Positions 1 through 10,397 of a stretch of 64,000 bases of DNA are shown piece after piece (positions within the stretch are counted from its first letter, which is position 1; every line of letters begins with the position of its first letter). Origin of the DNA: Lantana camara (lineage: Eukaryota; Streptophyta; Magnoliopsida; Lamiales; Verbenaceae); contig CM074861.1 of NCBI GenBank assembly GCA_037501455.1, forward strand, positions 91,985,001 to 92,049,000, written 5' to 3'. Under the pieces are notes generated by a model. It was given only the letters and a program-made list of their open reading frames with translations. It had not been told where the DNA came from and did not search any database. Made by a program: the position numbers and the translations under genes.

Positions 1-1109
1 ACAAGGTGCCAAAAGGTTATTTAATTTCGTTATTGATGATACTAATTTTGGCATTATCAACTAATATTTTGTTACTATATTATTATAACTAGCATCGATT
101 CCCATGCTCAGCGCGAAAAAATATAAAACTATATATATATATAAAATACGTTAAGCTTTTAGATAGTTAAAAACAGAAGGAAAAAAATATAAATTTTAAA
201 ACTTAAGCTAAAATATAGTAATAAAAAAAAAAAAAAAAACTCATTAACAAGAACTACAAGGACTAAATTAACAGACTAAGGACGAGTTTACTTTACAAGA
301 ATAAATGAGTTTGGTAAAATAAAGACCCATAATTTTCGCTTTACTTTGATAGAAAAGAAATATGTCTTTTTCTCGGAGCCTCGGGTTTTTAACAGAATAT
401 GCACGCCTAAATAGTCACGTTTTGAAATCTTTGCTAAATAACCGACATTTCTGGCAGTGGAGAAATTTACTTTTTTATCCTGACTTCTCGCTCTATCTCT
501 TCACTTATAATTATTTAGGTATATTTTTTCTCTTTCTCCTTATTCTATATTTCTTTTTTTATTTTTGTCGAAAGAACTTAATTGCAAATTTTTTATTCAA
601 GTTCAGTTTATTTCTACTTCAAATTTCTGTTTTTTAATTTTTGAGAGTTGTATTGGATAAATTTTAGATTTTTTTTTTTCCTTATTTATCCTTTTGTTTT
701 TAATTAATTTTACATGAATTTGATGTTTTTACGAATTTATTAGTCGATTGATTTCGCAGTTTAAAGGTTTATGGACTCTTGGTATTTTCTGGTGTCTTTA
801 ACTCTCATTTTCCGAATTTTAGCAGAAATTGGGTCTCCTTGATTAATGAGTTTTAGCGGAAATTGGATCTCCTTGCTAAATAAATTGTGATCTCTGAATA
901 AAAATGAAAAACAAGGGGAGGGGCAAAAATGAAAATATGCTCTTAGCAGATGGTTTTTAATATTGAAAAGTAAAGAGATTATCAAAAAAAAGCTTATATA
1001 ACAAAAGTGCTTTCTATTAAAGTAAAAAGAAAAGTTGGTATTTTAGCCAAAATAATTACGGTTAATAACAAAGATTTGATGGATTGCTATCCATTAGAGT
1101 AAACTCGCC
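1..1109. other. AT-rich flank without a recognisable gene
   Basis: The stretch is low-complexity and AT-rich, with a poly-A run near 218-238 and a short AT tract near 127-143. The only sizeable reading frame (362-637) is a Phe/Leu-rich translation of T-rich DNA with no domain. It is the host-side flank of the retrotransposon that starts at 1115; the last five bases (1110-1114, CTAAG) are the left target-site duplication. Confidence 0.6.
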
Positions 1110-1114
1110 CTAAG

Positions 1115-3701
1115 TGTAACGCCCCGTTTTCCATTATGCATTATGGGATATATTAAATTTCGTAGCATTATATGCCTTATATTCTCATGTATTTATATGA
1201 ACTTCCATTAACGTGAAATTTACGTGAATTAATTGATAACGTGCTTAATTGTTATTATGTGATTCTAATTGATTATTTCATAAAAATGTGAACTTAATTG
1301 CATAAATTCTTTGGAGTTACTTGATCATATTCCATGAGACAATACTTGGTTGCATGAATTCAAATTATAGAGGGACTTGTTTGCAAAGTTTGATGATTCA
1401 TCCATTTTGTTGGAAGACTTTGAAATATATGTATATCTCTTATTTCATTCATTCATCATTTTTAACAAAACCTCACACACACACACACTAATACACGATC
1501 AAAACACCATGGAAGAGAAGAAGGAGATTTCATCATTTCAAGCTTGAATCAAGGAAGTTAATTGCATAAGTTGGAGCATCTTCATCATCTCATCCCTTCT
1601 TTCTTTCACTTTAAGGTATAGATGGAGTATTTATATGAATCTCTTGAACTTATTTGAAGTAGGGTTTGTTGATTATGATATGATTCCTTGGTTATAAGTG
1701 TTTAGGAGCATGTTTAGGATCATCATAATTGAAGACTTGCATGAATTCTTGATTTATATAAGTGTAGAGATCATGGAATTAAATGGGGATTGTGTGATTG
1801 TTTCTTGATGAATCAAAGCATGATCCTTGGTTTATATGATATCTAATTGATGTATTTAAGTCTTATACATGTTATGTGTTAGTTTTAAGTTGATTCCTTG
1901 CATTTGTTTGGGAGTGGGAATGATTTTGGAGCTTTTCCCGATATGCCCTGTTTTTCTTCTGCCGCGCAGCAGGTCGCGGCCGCGACCGAAAATACACACA
2001 AAACAGGTCGCGCCCGTGACCCCATTTTGGCTAACTTTCGACTATTGGAAAATTGCATGAAAAATTCGGAAAAACACTTGGTCGCGGCCGCGACCATTTT
2101 GTGAAGGTTTTTGGTCGCGCCCACGACCCCTCCAGAAACTGCATTTCGTCCAACTTCAAACCCACACCATTTTCACCTCGATTTGAATTAGAAAACGTGC
2201 CATATACCTTTGGAAAGGTATTTGTGTCTAGTTTCAAACCCAACAAACAAAACTCAATTCACATTTCTAGAATTAAAGATATTCTAGTTTTCCCTCAACA
2301 TGTACATTTTCTAAAATTGTCAGTTTTTTTGCTAAACTTCAACAAAACCTTTCATATGGCATTCTTTTCACTTCTTTGGCTCTTGTATGTGACCTATATG
2401 AGTTATAAACTTGGTTTAGTGATAATTATTTTCATAATTAACATTGCTTGATTGTTATTGCGTGACATATTGATTAGGACATTGTCGTGCGTCTTAAGTG
2501 GTTCATTTAAGTCGTGTCTCACGAACCCTTGTCCTTATTGCATAGATTTCCTTCCCGTTGACGAGGAGCACGCATCGTAGTTATATCTTTATTTTGGTCG
2601 TCACATGTGAGGTTTAATTTCTAGATATATAGAACCCTTACAACCCTATGTGATCTTTCGGCCAAAATGTATATACATATATCTATATATCTTTCTCAAA
2701 ACCTTTATAGATTGTAAATGATTTATCGTGACATATTGAACTTTTCGTGATTGATTGATTGATTGTTTTGGCGAGTAAAACATGTTCACTTTGGGCCCGA
2801 GGGTAGTGTATTGAGTAATCCGGGGAGGCATCGGGCCGACGGTGATCTCTTGCACTATCCTCACTTATTGTTGGGGGCACCCCTGAATCCACCAGGAGGT
2901 TTGGTGGAGGAAGGAGCCCGCCGGGCGTAGGGACTCATGAATCCTATGCCCAGATTGATTGGGTGGTGGGGCCTTCCAATCCCACCATCACCCGGAGGAA
3001 GAAGGAGTGATTGAAATTGCTAATTGTGCTCTAAAATTGATTGCTTCGTCACCTAATCATTGAATAACTGAATTATTGTACACAGTCGGAGAAAGGTTGG
3101 AGAATTGCCCTCACTCGCCGGACCACTGATTGAAATGAATTGAAATTGATTATATTGTTAAATTGAATAGTTGTAATTTCGGGCGAAGATATTTCCTTTA
3201 TTAAACCTATATTATTTCATTTGTAAAAGCTTTACCCGAGATTATAACTTGCATGTTAAATTGCGCTAATATTTATTCATAAACCCCTCACTCAGTCTTT
3301 CATAGACTGACACCTCACATTTTCAGGTATTACAAGTTGAGCGCTAGGCGAGAATCGAGTGGAGTCTATTCCTTGCATTCGATCGAGCACGGTGCATTTA
3401 TTTATTGTTTCAAAGGGGATTATTGTTAACGTTATTTGTTATGTATTTTAGGAGATGATAATGTATTGATATATGAGACGTGGACGGAAATAACATGTTT
3501 TAATAATGGTCATTTGACCTTGAATATGTTATGCTTCCGCTTTAATTCTTGTTGCATGTATGAGTGAGTCCCGCCTAGCTTGTCGTTTAATTACATTGTC
3601 ACCCGTTCGCTATAGGTTGGCTCATGTATAGACTTCCTATTTTGTATGTGGATCGACCTATAGTGCGGGGGTGTGGCACCCTCACGAATAGGGGTGCTAC
3701 A
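1115..3701 (+). repeat. 5' LTR of non-coding element 1
   Basis: This 2587-bp LTR is bounded by TG...CA and is nearly identical to 4654-7238, with scattered substitutions and small indels. It carries a CA microsatellite near 1474-1489, four GC-rich palindromes (1972-2128), and near its 3' end three blocks shared with the other two non-coding LTR families of the window (3286-3318, 3600-3623, 3661-3680). Confidence 0.92.
1972..2128. repeat. Cluster of four GC-rich 16-bp palindromes in the LTR
   Basis: GGTCGCGGCCGCGACC occurs as a perfect self-complementary 16-mer at 1972-1987 and 2080-2095. Imperfect versions are at 2006-2021 (GGTCGCGCCCGTGACC) and 2113-2128 (GGTCGCGCCCACGACC). The same four positions are repeated in the 3' LTR (5511-5526, 5545-5560, 5618-5633, 5651-5666). 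The surrounding LTR is AT-rich, so the cluster stands out. Confidence 0.9.
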
Positions 3702-3708
3702 TCTTAAG

Positions 3709-3720
3709 TGGTATCAGAGC
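3709..3720 (+). other. Primer binding site (initiator tRNA-Met) of element 1
   Basis: TGGTATCAGAGC lies 7 bases after the LTR end. It is complementary to the 3' end of plant initiator tRNA-Met (known for plant LTR elements). The match continues several bases further (CCGGTTGC). Confidence 0.9.
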
Positions 3721-4082
3721 CCGGTTGCAAAATCGCGGTTCTAGTGTCGTGTCGTGTCGAGTCTAAGTCGAACGGCATAGGAATTACTTGATAACTTGTG
3801 CATTGCATTGATTCCTGTCACTACTTGTGGATTAATTGAACTTATATGGCTTGCAATTTATATGCTCAACATGTTTAATTAAACTTTGCTGGAATTACTT
3901 GTTACATTTTGCATTCTAAATTGTTTATAAATGAGATACGTGCATTATCAATTGAACCGGCATGCATTATTTAGTGATTAGTGTTTGTAGGTTACCTCCA
4001 TTTGTTGCCACAACCATCAATCTAGTTGCCGAAATTGAGGAGAGTTTTGAGCCATTGGACGTCCAATCTAGTCCTCAAAAGG

Positions 4083-4116
4083 CTTAAGAAAGAAAATTTT
4101 CATTTTCTTTCTTAAG
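4083..4116. repeat. 14-bp perfect inverted repeat in the interior of element 1
   Basis: CTTAAGAAAGAAAA (4083-4096) and its exact reverse complement (4103-4116) flank a 6-base loop. An AAGGGGGAGAG purine run follows at once. In RNA this would be a strong AU-rich hairpin. Its function is unknown. Confidence 0.8.
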
Positions 4117-4411
4117 GGGGAGAGTCGGCCAAAGGAATAATTTAAACCTTAGGGGTATGCTCGCATGAAGATGGAAGTATCAATTGAAGAATTAAGCGTT
4201 TAACCGAGTTATTTTAATACAAGAATCCCAATCCACGGTGAATGGTACACTTAATCATGCATAACACGTGCATCATGAATTTTATTATTCTTGTTAGTTG
4301 CCATTTGGTTGTATATAAGTTTTAGTTATGTGCTTAACGTGATTCCACTAGCTCTATGTGACATTTATGTGAGTGTTTTACAAATTGTTCTCTTGAATTG
4401 TTATCTTGCTT

Positions 4412-4584
4412 GTTTGAGAAACGGGGTTTTCTCATTGCTTGTTGAGAGACGGGGTTCTCTCATTACTTGTTGAGCGACGGGGTTCTCTCATTTCTTGTTG
4501 GAGAGACGGGGTGCTCTCATTTTGTGTTAAGGAGACGGGGCTCTCTCATTACTTGTCTAAGAGACGGGGCTCTCTTATTACTTG
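4412..4584 (+). repeat. Minisatellite of GGGG-loop hairpin units upstream of the polypurine tract
   Basis: Six units of about 28-30 bp share the core GAGAGACGGGGTTCTCTC followed by a CATTACTTGTTG-like spacer. Each core is a small inverted repeat (GAGAGA / TCTCTC) around a GGGG loop. Several stems vary in a compensated way, such as GAGAAA with TTTCTC in unit 1 and AAGAGA with TCTCTT in unit 6. The array ends about 50 bp before the polypurine tract. A related array sits at the equivalent place in the minus-strand element at 11846-22913. Confidence 0.88.
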
Positions 4585-4631
4585 TGCATCATTTTAAAAC
4601 TCGATAGTGGACCTGGGGACCAGGTCCTTTT

Positions 4632-4650
4632 AGGGGGGGGGGGGGGGGAG
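4632..4650 (+). other. Polypurine tract of element 1
   Basis: An A followed by an uninterrupted run of G and then AG lies just before the 3' LTR (4654). This is the expected place for the plus-strand primer. The unusually long G homopolymer may vary in length or be affected by sequencing error. Confidence 0.85.
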
Positions 4651-4653
4651 AAT

Positions 4654-7238
4654 TGTAACGCCCCGTTTTCCATTATGCATTATGGGATATATTAAATTTC
4701 GTAGCATTATATGCCTTATATTCTCATGTATTTATATGAACTTCCATTAACGTGAAATTTACGTGAATTAATTGATAATGTGCTTAATTGCTATTATGTG
4801 ATTCTAATTGATTATTTTATAAAAATGTGAACTTAATTGCATAAATTCTTTGGAGTTACTTGATCATATTCCATGAGACAATACTTGGTTGCTTGAATTC
4901 AAATTATAGAGGGACTTCTTTGCAAAGTTTGATGATTCATCCATTTTGTTGGAAGACTTTGGAATATATGTATATCTCTTATGTCATTCATTCATCATTT
5001 TTAACAAAACCTCACACACACACACACTAATATACGATCAAATCACCATGGAAGAGAAGAAGGAGATTTCATCATTTCAAGCTTGAATCAAGGAAGTTAA
5101 TTGCATAAGTTGGAACATCTTCATCATCTCATCCCTTCTTTCTTTCACTTTAAGGTATAGATGGAGTATTTATATGAATCTCTTGAACTTATTTGAAGTA
5201 GGGTTTGTTGATTATGATATGATTCCTTGGTTATAAGTGTTTAGGAGCATGTTTAGGATCATCATAATTGAAGACTTGCATGAATTCTTGATTTATATAA
5301 GTGTAGAGATCATGGAATTAAATGGGGATTGTGTGATTGTTTCTTGATGAATCAAAGCATGTTCCTTGGTTTATATGATATCTAATTGATGTATTTAAGT
5401 CTTATACATGTTATGTGTTAGTTTTAAGTTGATTCCTTGCATTTGTTTGGGAGTGGGAATGATTTTGGAGCTTTTCCCGATATGCCCTGTTTTTCTTCTA
5501 CCGCGCAGCAGGTCGCGGCCGCGACCGAAAATACACACAAAACAGGTTGCGCCCGTGACCCCATTTTGGCCAATTTTCGACTTTTGGAAATTGCATGAAA
5601 AATTCGGAAAAACACTTGGTCGCGGCCGCGACCATTTTTTGAAGGTTTTTGGTTGCGCCCGCGACCCCTACAGAAACTGCATTTCGTCCAACTTCGAACC
5701 CACGCCATTTTCACCTCGGTTTGAATTACAAAACGTGCCATATACTGTTGGAAAGGTCTTTGTGTCTAGTTTCACACCCAACAAACAAAGCTCAATTCCC
5801 ATTTCTAGAATTAAATATACTCTAGTTTTCCCTCAACATGTATATTTTCTAAAATTGTCCGTTTTTTGCTAAACTTCACCAAAAGCTTTCATATTGCATT
5901 CTTTTCACTTCTTTGGCTCTCGTATGTGACCTATATGAGTTATAAACTTGGTTTAGTGATAATTATTCTCATAATTAACATTGCTTGATTGTTATTGCGT
6001 GACATATTGATTTGGACATTGTCGTGCGTCTTAAGAGGTTCATTTGAGTCGTGTCTCACGGACCCTTGTCCTTATTGCACAGATTTTCTTCCCGTTGATG
6101 AGGAGCACACATCTTAGTTATATCTTTGTTTTGGTCATCACAGGTGAGGTTTAATTTCTAGATATATAGAACCCTTACAACCCTGTGTGATCTTTCGGCC
6201 AAAATGTATATACATATATCTATATATCTTTCTCAAAACCTTTATAGATTGTAAATGATTTATCGTGACATATTGAACTTTTCGTGATTGATTGATTGAT
6301 TGTTTTGGCGAGCAAAGCATGTTCACTTTGGGCCCGAGGGTAGTGTATTGAGTAATCCAGGGAGGCATCGGGCCGACGGTGATCTCTTGCACTATCCTCA
6401 CTTATTGTTGGCATCACCCCTGAATCCACCCGGAGGTTTGGTGGAGGAAGGAGCCCGCCGGGCATAGGGACTCATGAACCCTATGCCCAGATTGATTGGG
6501 TGGTAGGGCCTTCCAATCCCACCATCACTCCGAGGAAGAAGGAGTGATTGGAATTGCTAATTGTGCACTATAATTGATTGCTTGGTCACCTAATCATTGA
6601 ATAACTGAATTATTGTACACAGTCGGAGAAAGGTTGGAGAATTGCCCTCACTCGTCGGGCCACTGATTGAAATGAATTGAAATTGATTATATTGTTAAAT
6701 TGAATAGTTGTAATCTCAGGCGAAGATATTTCCTTTATTAAACCTATATTATTTCATTTGTAAAAGCTTTACCCGGGATTACAAATTGCATGTTAATTGC
6801 GCTAATATTTATTCATAAACCCCTCACTCAGTCTTTCATAGACTGACACCTCACATTTTCAGGTATTACAGGTTGAGCGCTAGGCGGGAATCGAGTCGAG
6901 TCTAGTCCTTGCATTCGAGTCGAGCACGGTGCATTTATTTATTGTTTCAAAAGGGATTATTGTTAACGTTATTTGTTATGTATTATAGGAGATGATAATG
7001 TATTGATATATGAGACGTGGACGGAAATAACATGCTTTAATAATGGTGATTTGACCTTGAATATGTTATGCTTCTGCTTTAATTCCTGTTGCATGTATGA
7101 GTGAGTCCCGCCTAGCTTGTCATTTAATTGTATTGTCACCCGTTCGCTATAGGTTGGCTCATGTATAGACTTCCCATTTTGTATGTGGATCGACCTATAG
7201 TGCGGGGGTGTGGCATCCTCACGAATAGGGGTGCTACA
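4654..7238 (+). repeat. 3' LTR of non-coding element 1
   Basis: This 2585-bp copy of the 1115-3701 LTR ends TACA at 7238 and is followed by the CTAAG duplication. It differs from the 5' LTR at scattered positions, so the insertion is not brand new. Two of the four palindromes have a C-to-T change (GGTTGCGCCC at 5545 and 5651), consistent with deamination at CpG. Confidence 0.92.
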
Positions 7239-7243
7239 CTAAG

Positions 7244-7565
7244 TTTTATTTTATAATAGAGAAAATTATATTTTTAGTCCCATAGGATTAATCATTTTGC
7301 AAATTTAGTCCCATATATTTGAAATTAGACGTATTTGGTCCCATTATTTTCAAAAAGTTAACAATTTTGGTCTCATCAGTCAAATGACCGACGAAAAATG
7401 TATTTTTTTGCCGTTTAGTGTAATTTGGGGGAAAATTATTGATCATTATGTTGTTTTTGTGGGAGTTTGCTTATTAATACCTCATTTTAGAACCATATGA
7501 ACTTAACGAGAGTGGTTCAGAATAATACTTTAAAGTTGATTCAGGGTGCTAAAATAGGGTATTTT
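7244..7565. other. AT-rich spacer with a degenerate 31-bp repeat
   Basis: No gene is visible. Four copies of a TTTAGTCCCAT-like phrase (near 7272, 7303, 7333 and 7364, the last two as TTTGGTCCCAT and TTTGGTCTCAT) recur at about 31-bp spacing. Similar phrases are common at the edges of plant transposons, but I cannot name a family. The 5' LTR expected for the gypsy element that follows is not recognisable here. Confidence 0.45.
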
Positions 7566-7629
7566 TGCCACGACCCTTGTAAGGGCCGCCCCAGACTGGT
7601 TCTCAAGGTTGGCCCCAAGATGCATCAAG

Positions 7630-8305
7630 ACGTATGACGCTTGTCAACTGCTTTATAGCCCATTTCTCATCCATGAAGGGCGACAAGCTACCCGCGACCT
7701 ACCTTTACAACATTGTACAGAAGGAAGATGAAACACTTAGGTATTTCTTCACTCGATTCTCCTAAGCCGCAGTCCAAGTTCAAGCGCTTAGCATGAACAT
7801 GCTGATTCCAACCCTCCATACGACACTTTGAGATAAGGAGTATGCCCGACATATCGTTCAAAAGAACCCCGACTCGATCTCTAAACTACTCGAGCTCGGG
7901 GGGGATTCGATGAGGGTGGAGGAAGTGGAGATGGCCTAGAGGAGTGGCCCCGGAAAGAAAGCGGAAGCCTTTCAACCACAACTGACCGAGTCAAGACGAG
8001 ATAGCAAGGGCAGAGTTGATCAGGGTTCCGAAAGCGGCATGAAGAAGCACTATATCTCCCCCAACCGGCCAATCAAGGAAATCTATAATGTCTCCAACAA
8101 GAAGTTGTTCAAAAATCCCAAGCCGATCAAGGAGACAACAAAAACTAGAGATTGGGGGAAATATTGCCACTTCCATTGGCAGACTGGCCACAATACGTCC
8201 AAATGTTTTGCTCTGAGAGAGGAGGTCGAGTGTCTGATCCAGGGTGGCCAGCTTGAGGAGTTTATCAAGAAACTCGATGAACTTGCCCTCCGGGCGGAGG
8301 AGTGA
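7630..8305 (+). pseudogene. gypsy gag remnant
   Basis: Gag packages element RNA into particles. A capsid-like stretch (KGDKLPATYLYN, then EDETLRYFFTRF, near 7676-7760) is broken by several stops. An open segment at 8039-8305 carries a retroviral-type zinc knuckle, CHFHWQTGHNTSKC, followed by the typical EEVECLIQGGQLEEFI tail. The first knuckle cysteines and the His-Cys end are retained. The N terminus cannot be placed because upstream similarity fades. Stops in the capsid part make it non-functional. Confidence 0.75.
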
Positions 8306-8309
8306 AGCC

Positions 8310-9950
8310 CATCCCCGACACCTGGAAGCTAAGCAACCGACTGAGAGGGATGGCTATAATCTTTCTTACCTCGATCGAATCGACATGATAGTCGGTGGAG
8401 ACACGAAGACCGCCGGCAAATGCACTCAAAGAGAGGCTCAAAGGAATTATTTCGGGCCAAGGGAAGTGCTTCAGGTCGAGCAAGGGGGGAAAGATGATTG
8501 GATCGATGCGGAGGTCACTTTTGGCGATAGGGATTTAATCAACGGGCCACCACGGGAGGGCAATGAGCCTAGTTATCCGATGGTGGTCACATTAGATGTA
8601 GCCAACTTGGATGTATCCAAGACTCTTGTTGATAATGGAAGCTCGACCAATATTATCTTGTACTCTACTCTTATTAAAATGAATTTGGCTAAGAATTTGA
8701 GGCTTGAACCAATTAAGACTCCACTAATAGGCTTCAGAGGGGCCGAGGTTTATCCCAAAGGTTGAGTCTACCTAGTCACCTCCATAGAAACACTTCCTAA
8801 GAGGGCGACTATGGAAATCGAGTATCTTGTGGTCGAGCAACCCTCCACTTATAACATCATCTTTGGTCGACCAGGGTTGATTGACTTCCGCGCCATTAGC
8901 TCGACCTATCATCAGATGATCAAGCTTTCCACCCCGTACAGCATCGGGGAACCCAGATGCGACATACCCATGGTCTAGTCCTGCTACTCGATCTCAATGG
9001 AGAAAGTGAAGCTCCCTAGTAAGAGCGTGGTCCCAGTTTTACAGATCCCAAATTTCTATGAAGAAGACTTGGTCGACAGAGATATTCAGGATCCCGAGAG
9101 ATCCTATAAAATCACCTCCAAACTCATGGCAAAGAGGAGAAAAGTGGCCAACAGCCGAGTCAAGGCATCGAGCCAAACGGAGGAGGTCGAACTCATCCCG
9201 GGACAGGCAGAAAAGATAACGCATGTCGGTGTTTTGCGATCCAGCAAGCACGCCAAGCACTACATGCTGATCCAATTCTTACAAGAAAAATATAAATATC
9301 TTCACCTGGAGCGCCTCTGATCTGGTGGGGATCGACCCGAGCGAATGCACCACTTGAATGTCGATCCCACTTTCAAGCCAGTTAAGCAGAAGTTAAGGAA
9401 CCAAAGTGTGGCAAGAAATGAGATCATCAAGGCGGAGATAAATAAATTGCTCGATGCCGGGTACATCACCCCTGCCAAGTACGTAGATTGGCTTTGCAAT
9501 GTGGTTTTAGTGGCCAAAACCGGAGGAAAGTGGAGAATGTGTAATGATTTCACCGACCTCAACAAAGCATGCCCTAAAGACCCATATTCGCTACCTCGAA
9601 TCGACCAGTTAATCGACTCGACGGTTGGTTGTGAACTAATGAGTATGATGGATGTGTTCCAAGGATATTATTAGATTTTCATGGCCCTCAAGGATGAGAA
9701 GAAAATGGCTTTCGTAATCGTTAAGGGCATTTATTGCTTCAAGGTGATGCCTTTCGGGCTAAAAAATGCGGGGGCTACTTATCAAATGTTGGTGAATCGA
9801 GTCTTCGAGAGTGAAATTGGGAAAATTATGGAGGTCTAGGTCGATGACATGATCGTCCGAAGTAAAAAATCGTATGACCATCTCAAAGACTTGGGTCGCT
9901 CTTTCGACCTCCTGAGGAAATATCACTTGAAGCTTAACCCTAACAAATGC
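8310..9950 (+). pseudogene. gypsy pol remnant: protease and reverse transcriptase (5' part)
   Basis: The protease lies near 8575-8760 with an active-site-like LVDNGSSTNI (Asp-x-Gly-Ser), followed by the NIIFGRPGL motif typical of gypsy proteases. The RT starts near 9345 (HHLNVDPTFKPV) and shows VLVAKTGGKWRMCNDF, NKACPKDPYSLPRID, the MMDVFQGYY segment and MPFGLKNAGATYQ. A TAG follows GYY at 9672-9674 where the family has Gln. The catalytic YVDD box reads stop-VDD because TAG at 9837-9839 replaces Tyr. Further stops lie near 8763 and 8978. Reading ends at the junction with copia leader DNA at 9950. Confidence 0.85.
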
Positions 9951-10397
9951 CCTCTCGGCCTCTTGCGGGTGATCCCGTCAGCCCAAGGCGCGCCCGGAAC
10001 TCCTCCCGCGCGGTTACGGGGGAGACTAGGCGCAAGGCCTGCGCACTCCTAGGTCAGGCGGGCGGCGGCGCGCGAGGGCCTCGCGAGGGACCCCTTCTCA
10101 CGCGGGGTTTCGCGTGTTCGTCGTAATCCGGGTTTTCGTCTCGTGTTTTCGTTCAAAAGCAAAACTAATCCAAGAAATCCATAAACAGTTTATACAGTTT
10201 CAAATCTAAAACAGTTTTCAAAAACAAATTTTTACAAAACAGTTTTCAGAAACTTTCAGGAAAAATACAGTTTCGTAATTCAGGCTTTCTAAAACAGTTA
10301 CAAATACTCAATCGCATCAAGCCTAAGAATTTCTACCAAATTCAGTTAAGTGGAGACGAATTAGAAACACGATTAACGAGGTGGCTCTGATACCACT
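9951..10397 (-). mobile_element. Truncated leader of a second copia-1 copy
   Basis: This stretch matches 33180-33630, the leader directly downstream of the copia-1 5' LTR. The match includes the GC-rich block (gcggttgcgggag-like, aggcgcaaggcctgcgcac) and the AAACAG-rich tail. It ends abruptly in gypsy RT at 9950, where GCCCTC at 9949-9954 is common to both sequences. About 90 RT codons of gypsy sequence seem to be missing at the junction when compared with the family. Confidence 0.8.
10384..10395 (-). other. Primer binding site of the second, truncated copia-1 copy
   Basis: The plus-strand GCTCTGATACCA is the complement of the initiator tRNA-Met primer site. It lies 2 bases from the LTR edge at 10398. 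Its presence next to a 3' LTR shows that a second copy once followed in tandem. Confidence 0.85.

Larger units (their letters stand above)
1115..7238 (+). mobile_element. Complete non-coding LTR retrotransposon (LARD-like element 1)
   Basis: Two near-identical direct repeats (1115-3701 and 4654-7238) both start TGTAACGCCCC and end GGGGTGCTACA. They are flanked by a perfect 5-bp target-site duplication, CTAAG at 1110-1114 and 7239-7243. A primer site (TGGTATCAGAGC, 3709-3720) follows the left LTR, and a G-run polypurine tract precedes the right one. The 952-bp interior (3702-4653) encodes no gag or pol, so the element must have been mobilised by another element's proteins. Long LTRs with a non-coding interior fit the LARD class. 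The initiator-Met primer site and LTR ends resemble chromovirus-type Ty3/gypsy elements, which is an inference. The long frames inside the LTRs are not conserved protein families. Confidence 0.93.
7566..9950 (+). mobile_element. Degenerate Ty3/gypsy (Tat-like) retrotransposon, 5' part (gag to RT)
   Basis: Remnants of gag, aspartic protease and the first two thirds of reverse transcriptase follow in order on the plus strand. The RT breaks off after the NPNKC motif at 9950 and pol resumes at 37869, so the 28 kb between are later insertions. No 5' LTR is visible and the left edge is approximate. Tat-like assignment rests on the gag zinc-knuckle form (CHFHWQTGHNTSKC) and on the antisense gene between integrase and the 3' LTR in the second half; this is an inference. 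Confidence 0.8.

Noticed and set aside
362..637. 91-codon frame in the left flank
   Set aside because: Low-complexity Phe/Leu translation of T-rich DNA; no domain, no promoter or splice context.
2053..2451. 132-codon frame in the element 1 LTR, and its partner at 5408-5872
   Set aside because: The frames differ in start, end and frame between the two LTRs and cover the palindrome cluster; they are chance openings in LTR DNA.
4412..4584. CRISPR-like appearance of the regularly spaced GAGACGGGG repeats
   Set aside because: Plant nuclear context, very short degenerate units, spacers nearly the same as each other; this is a minisatellite in an LTR element.
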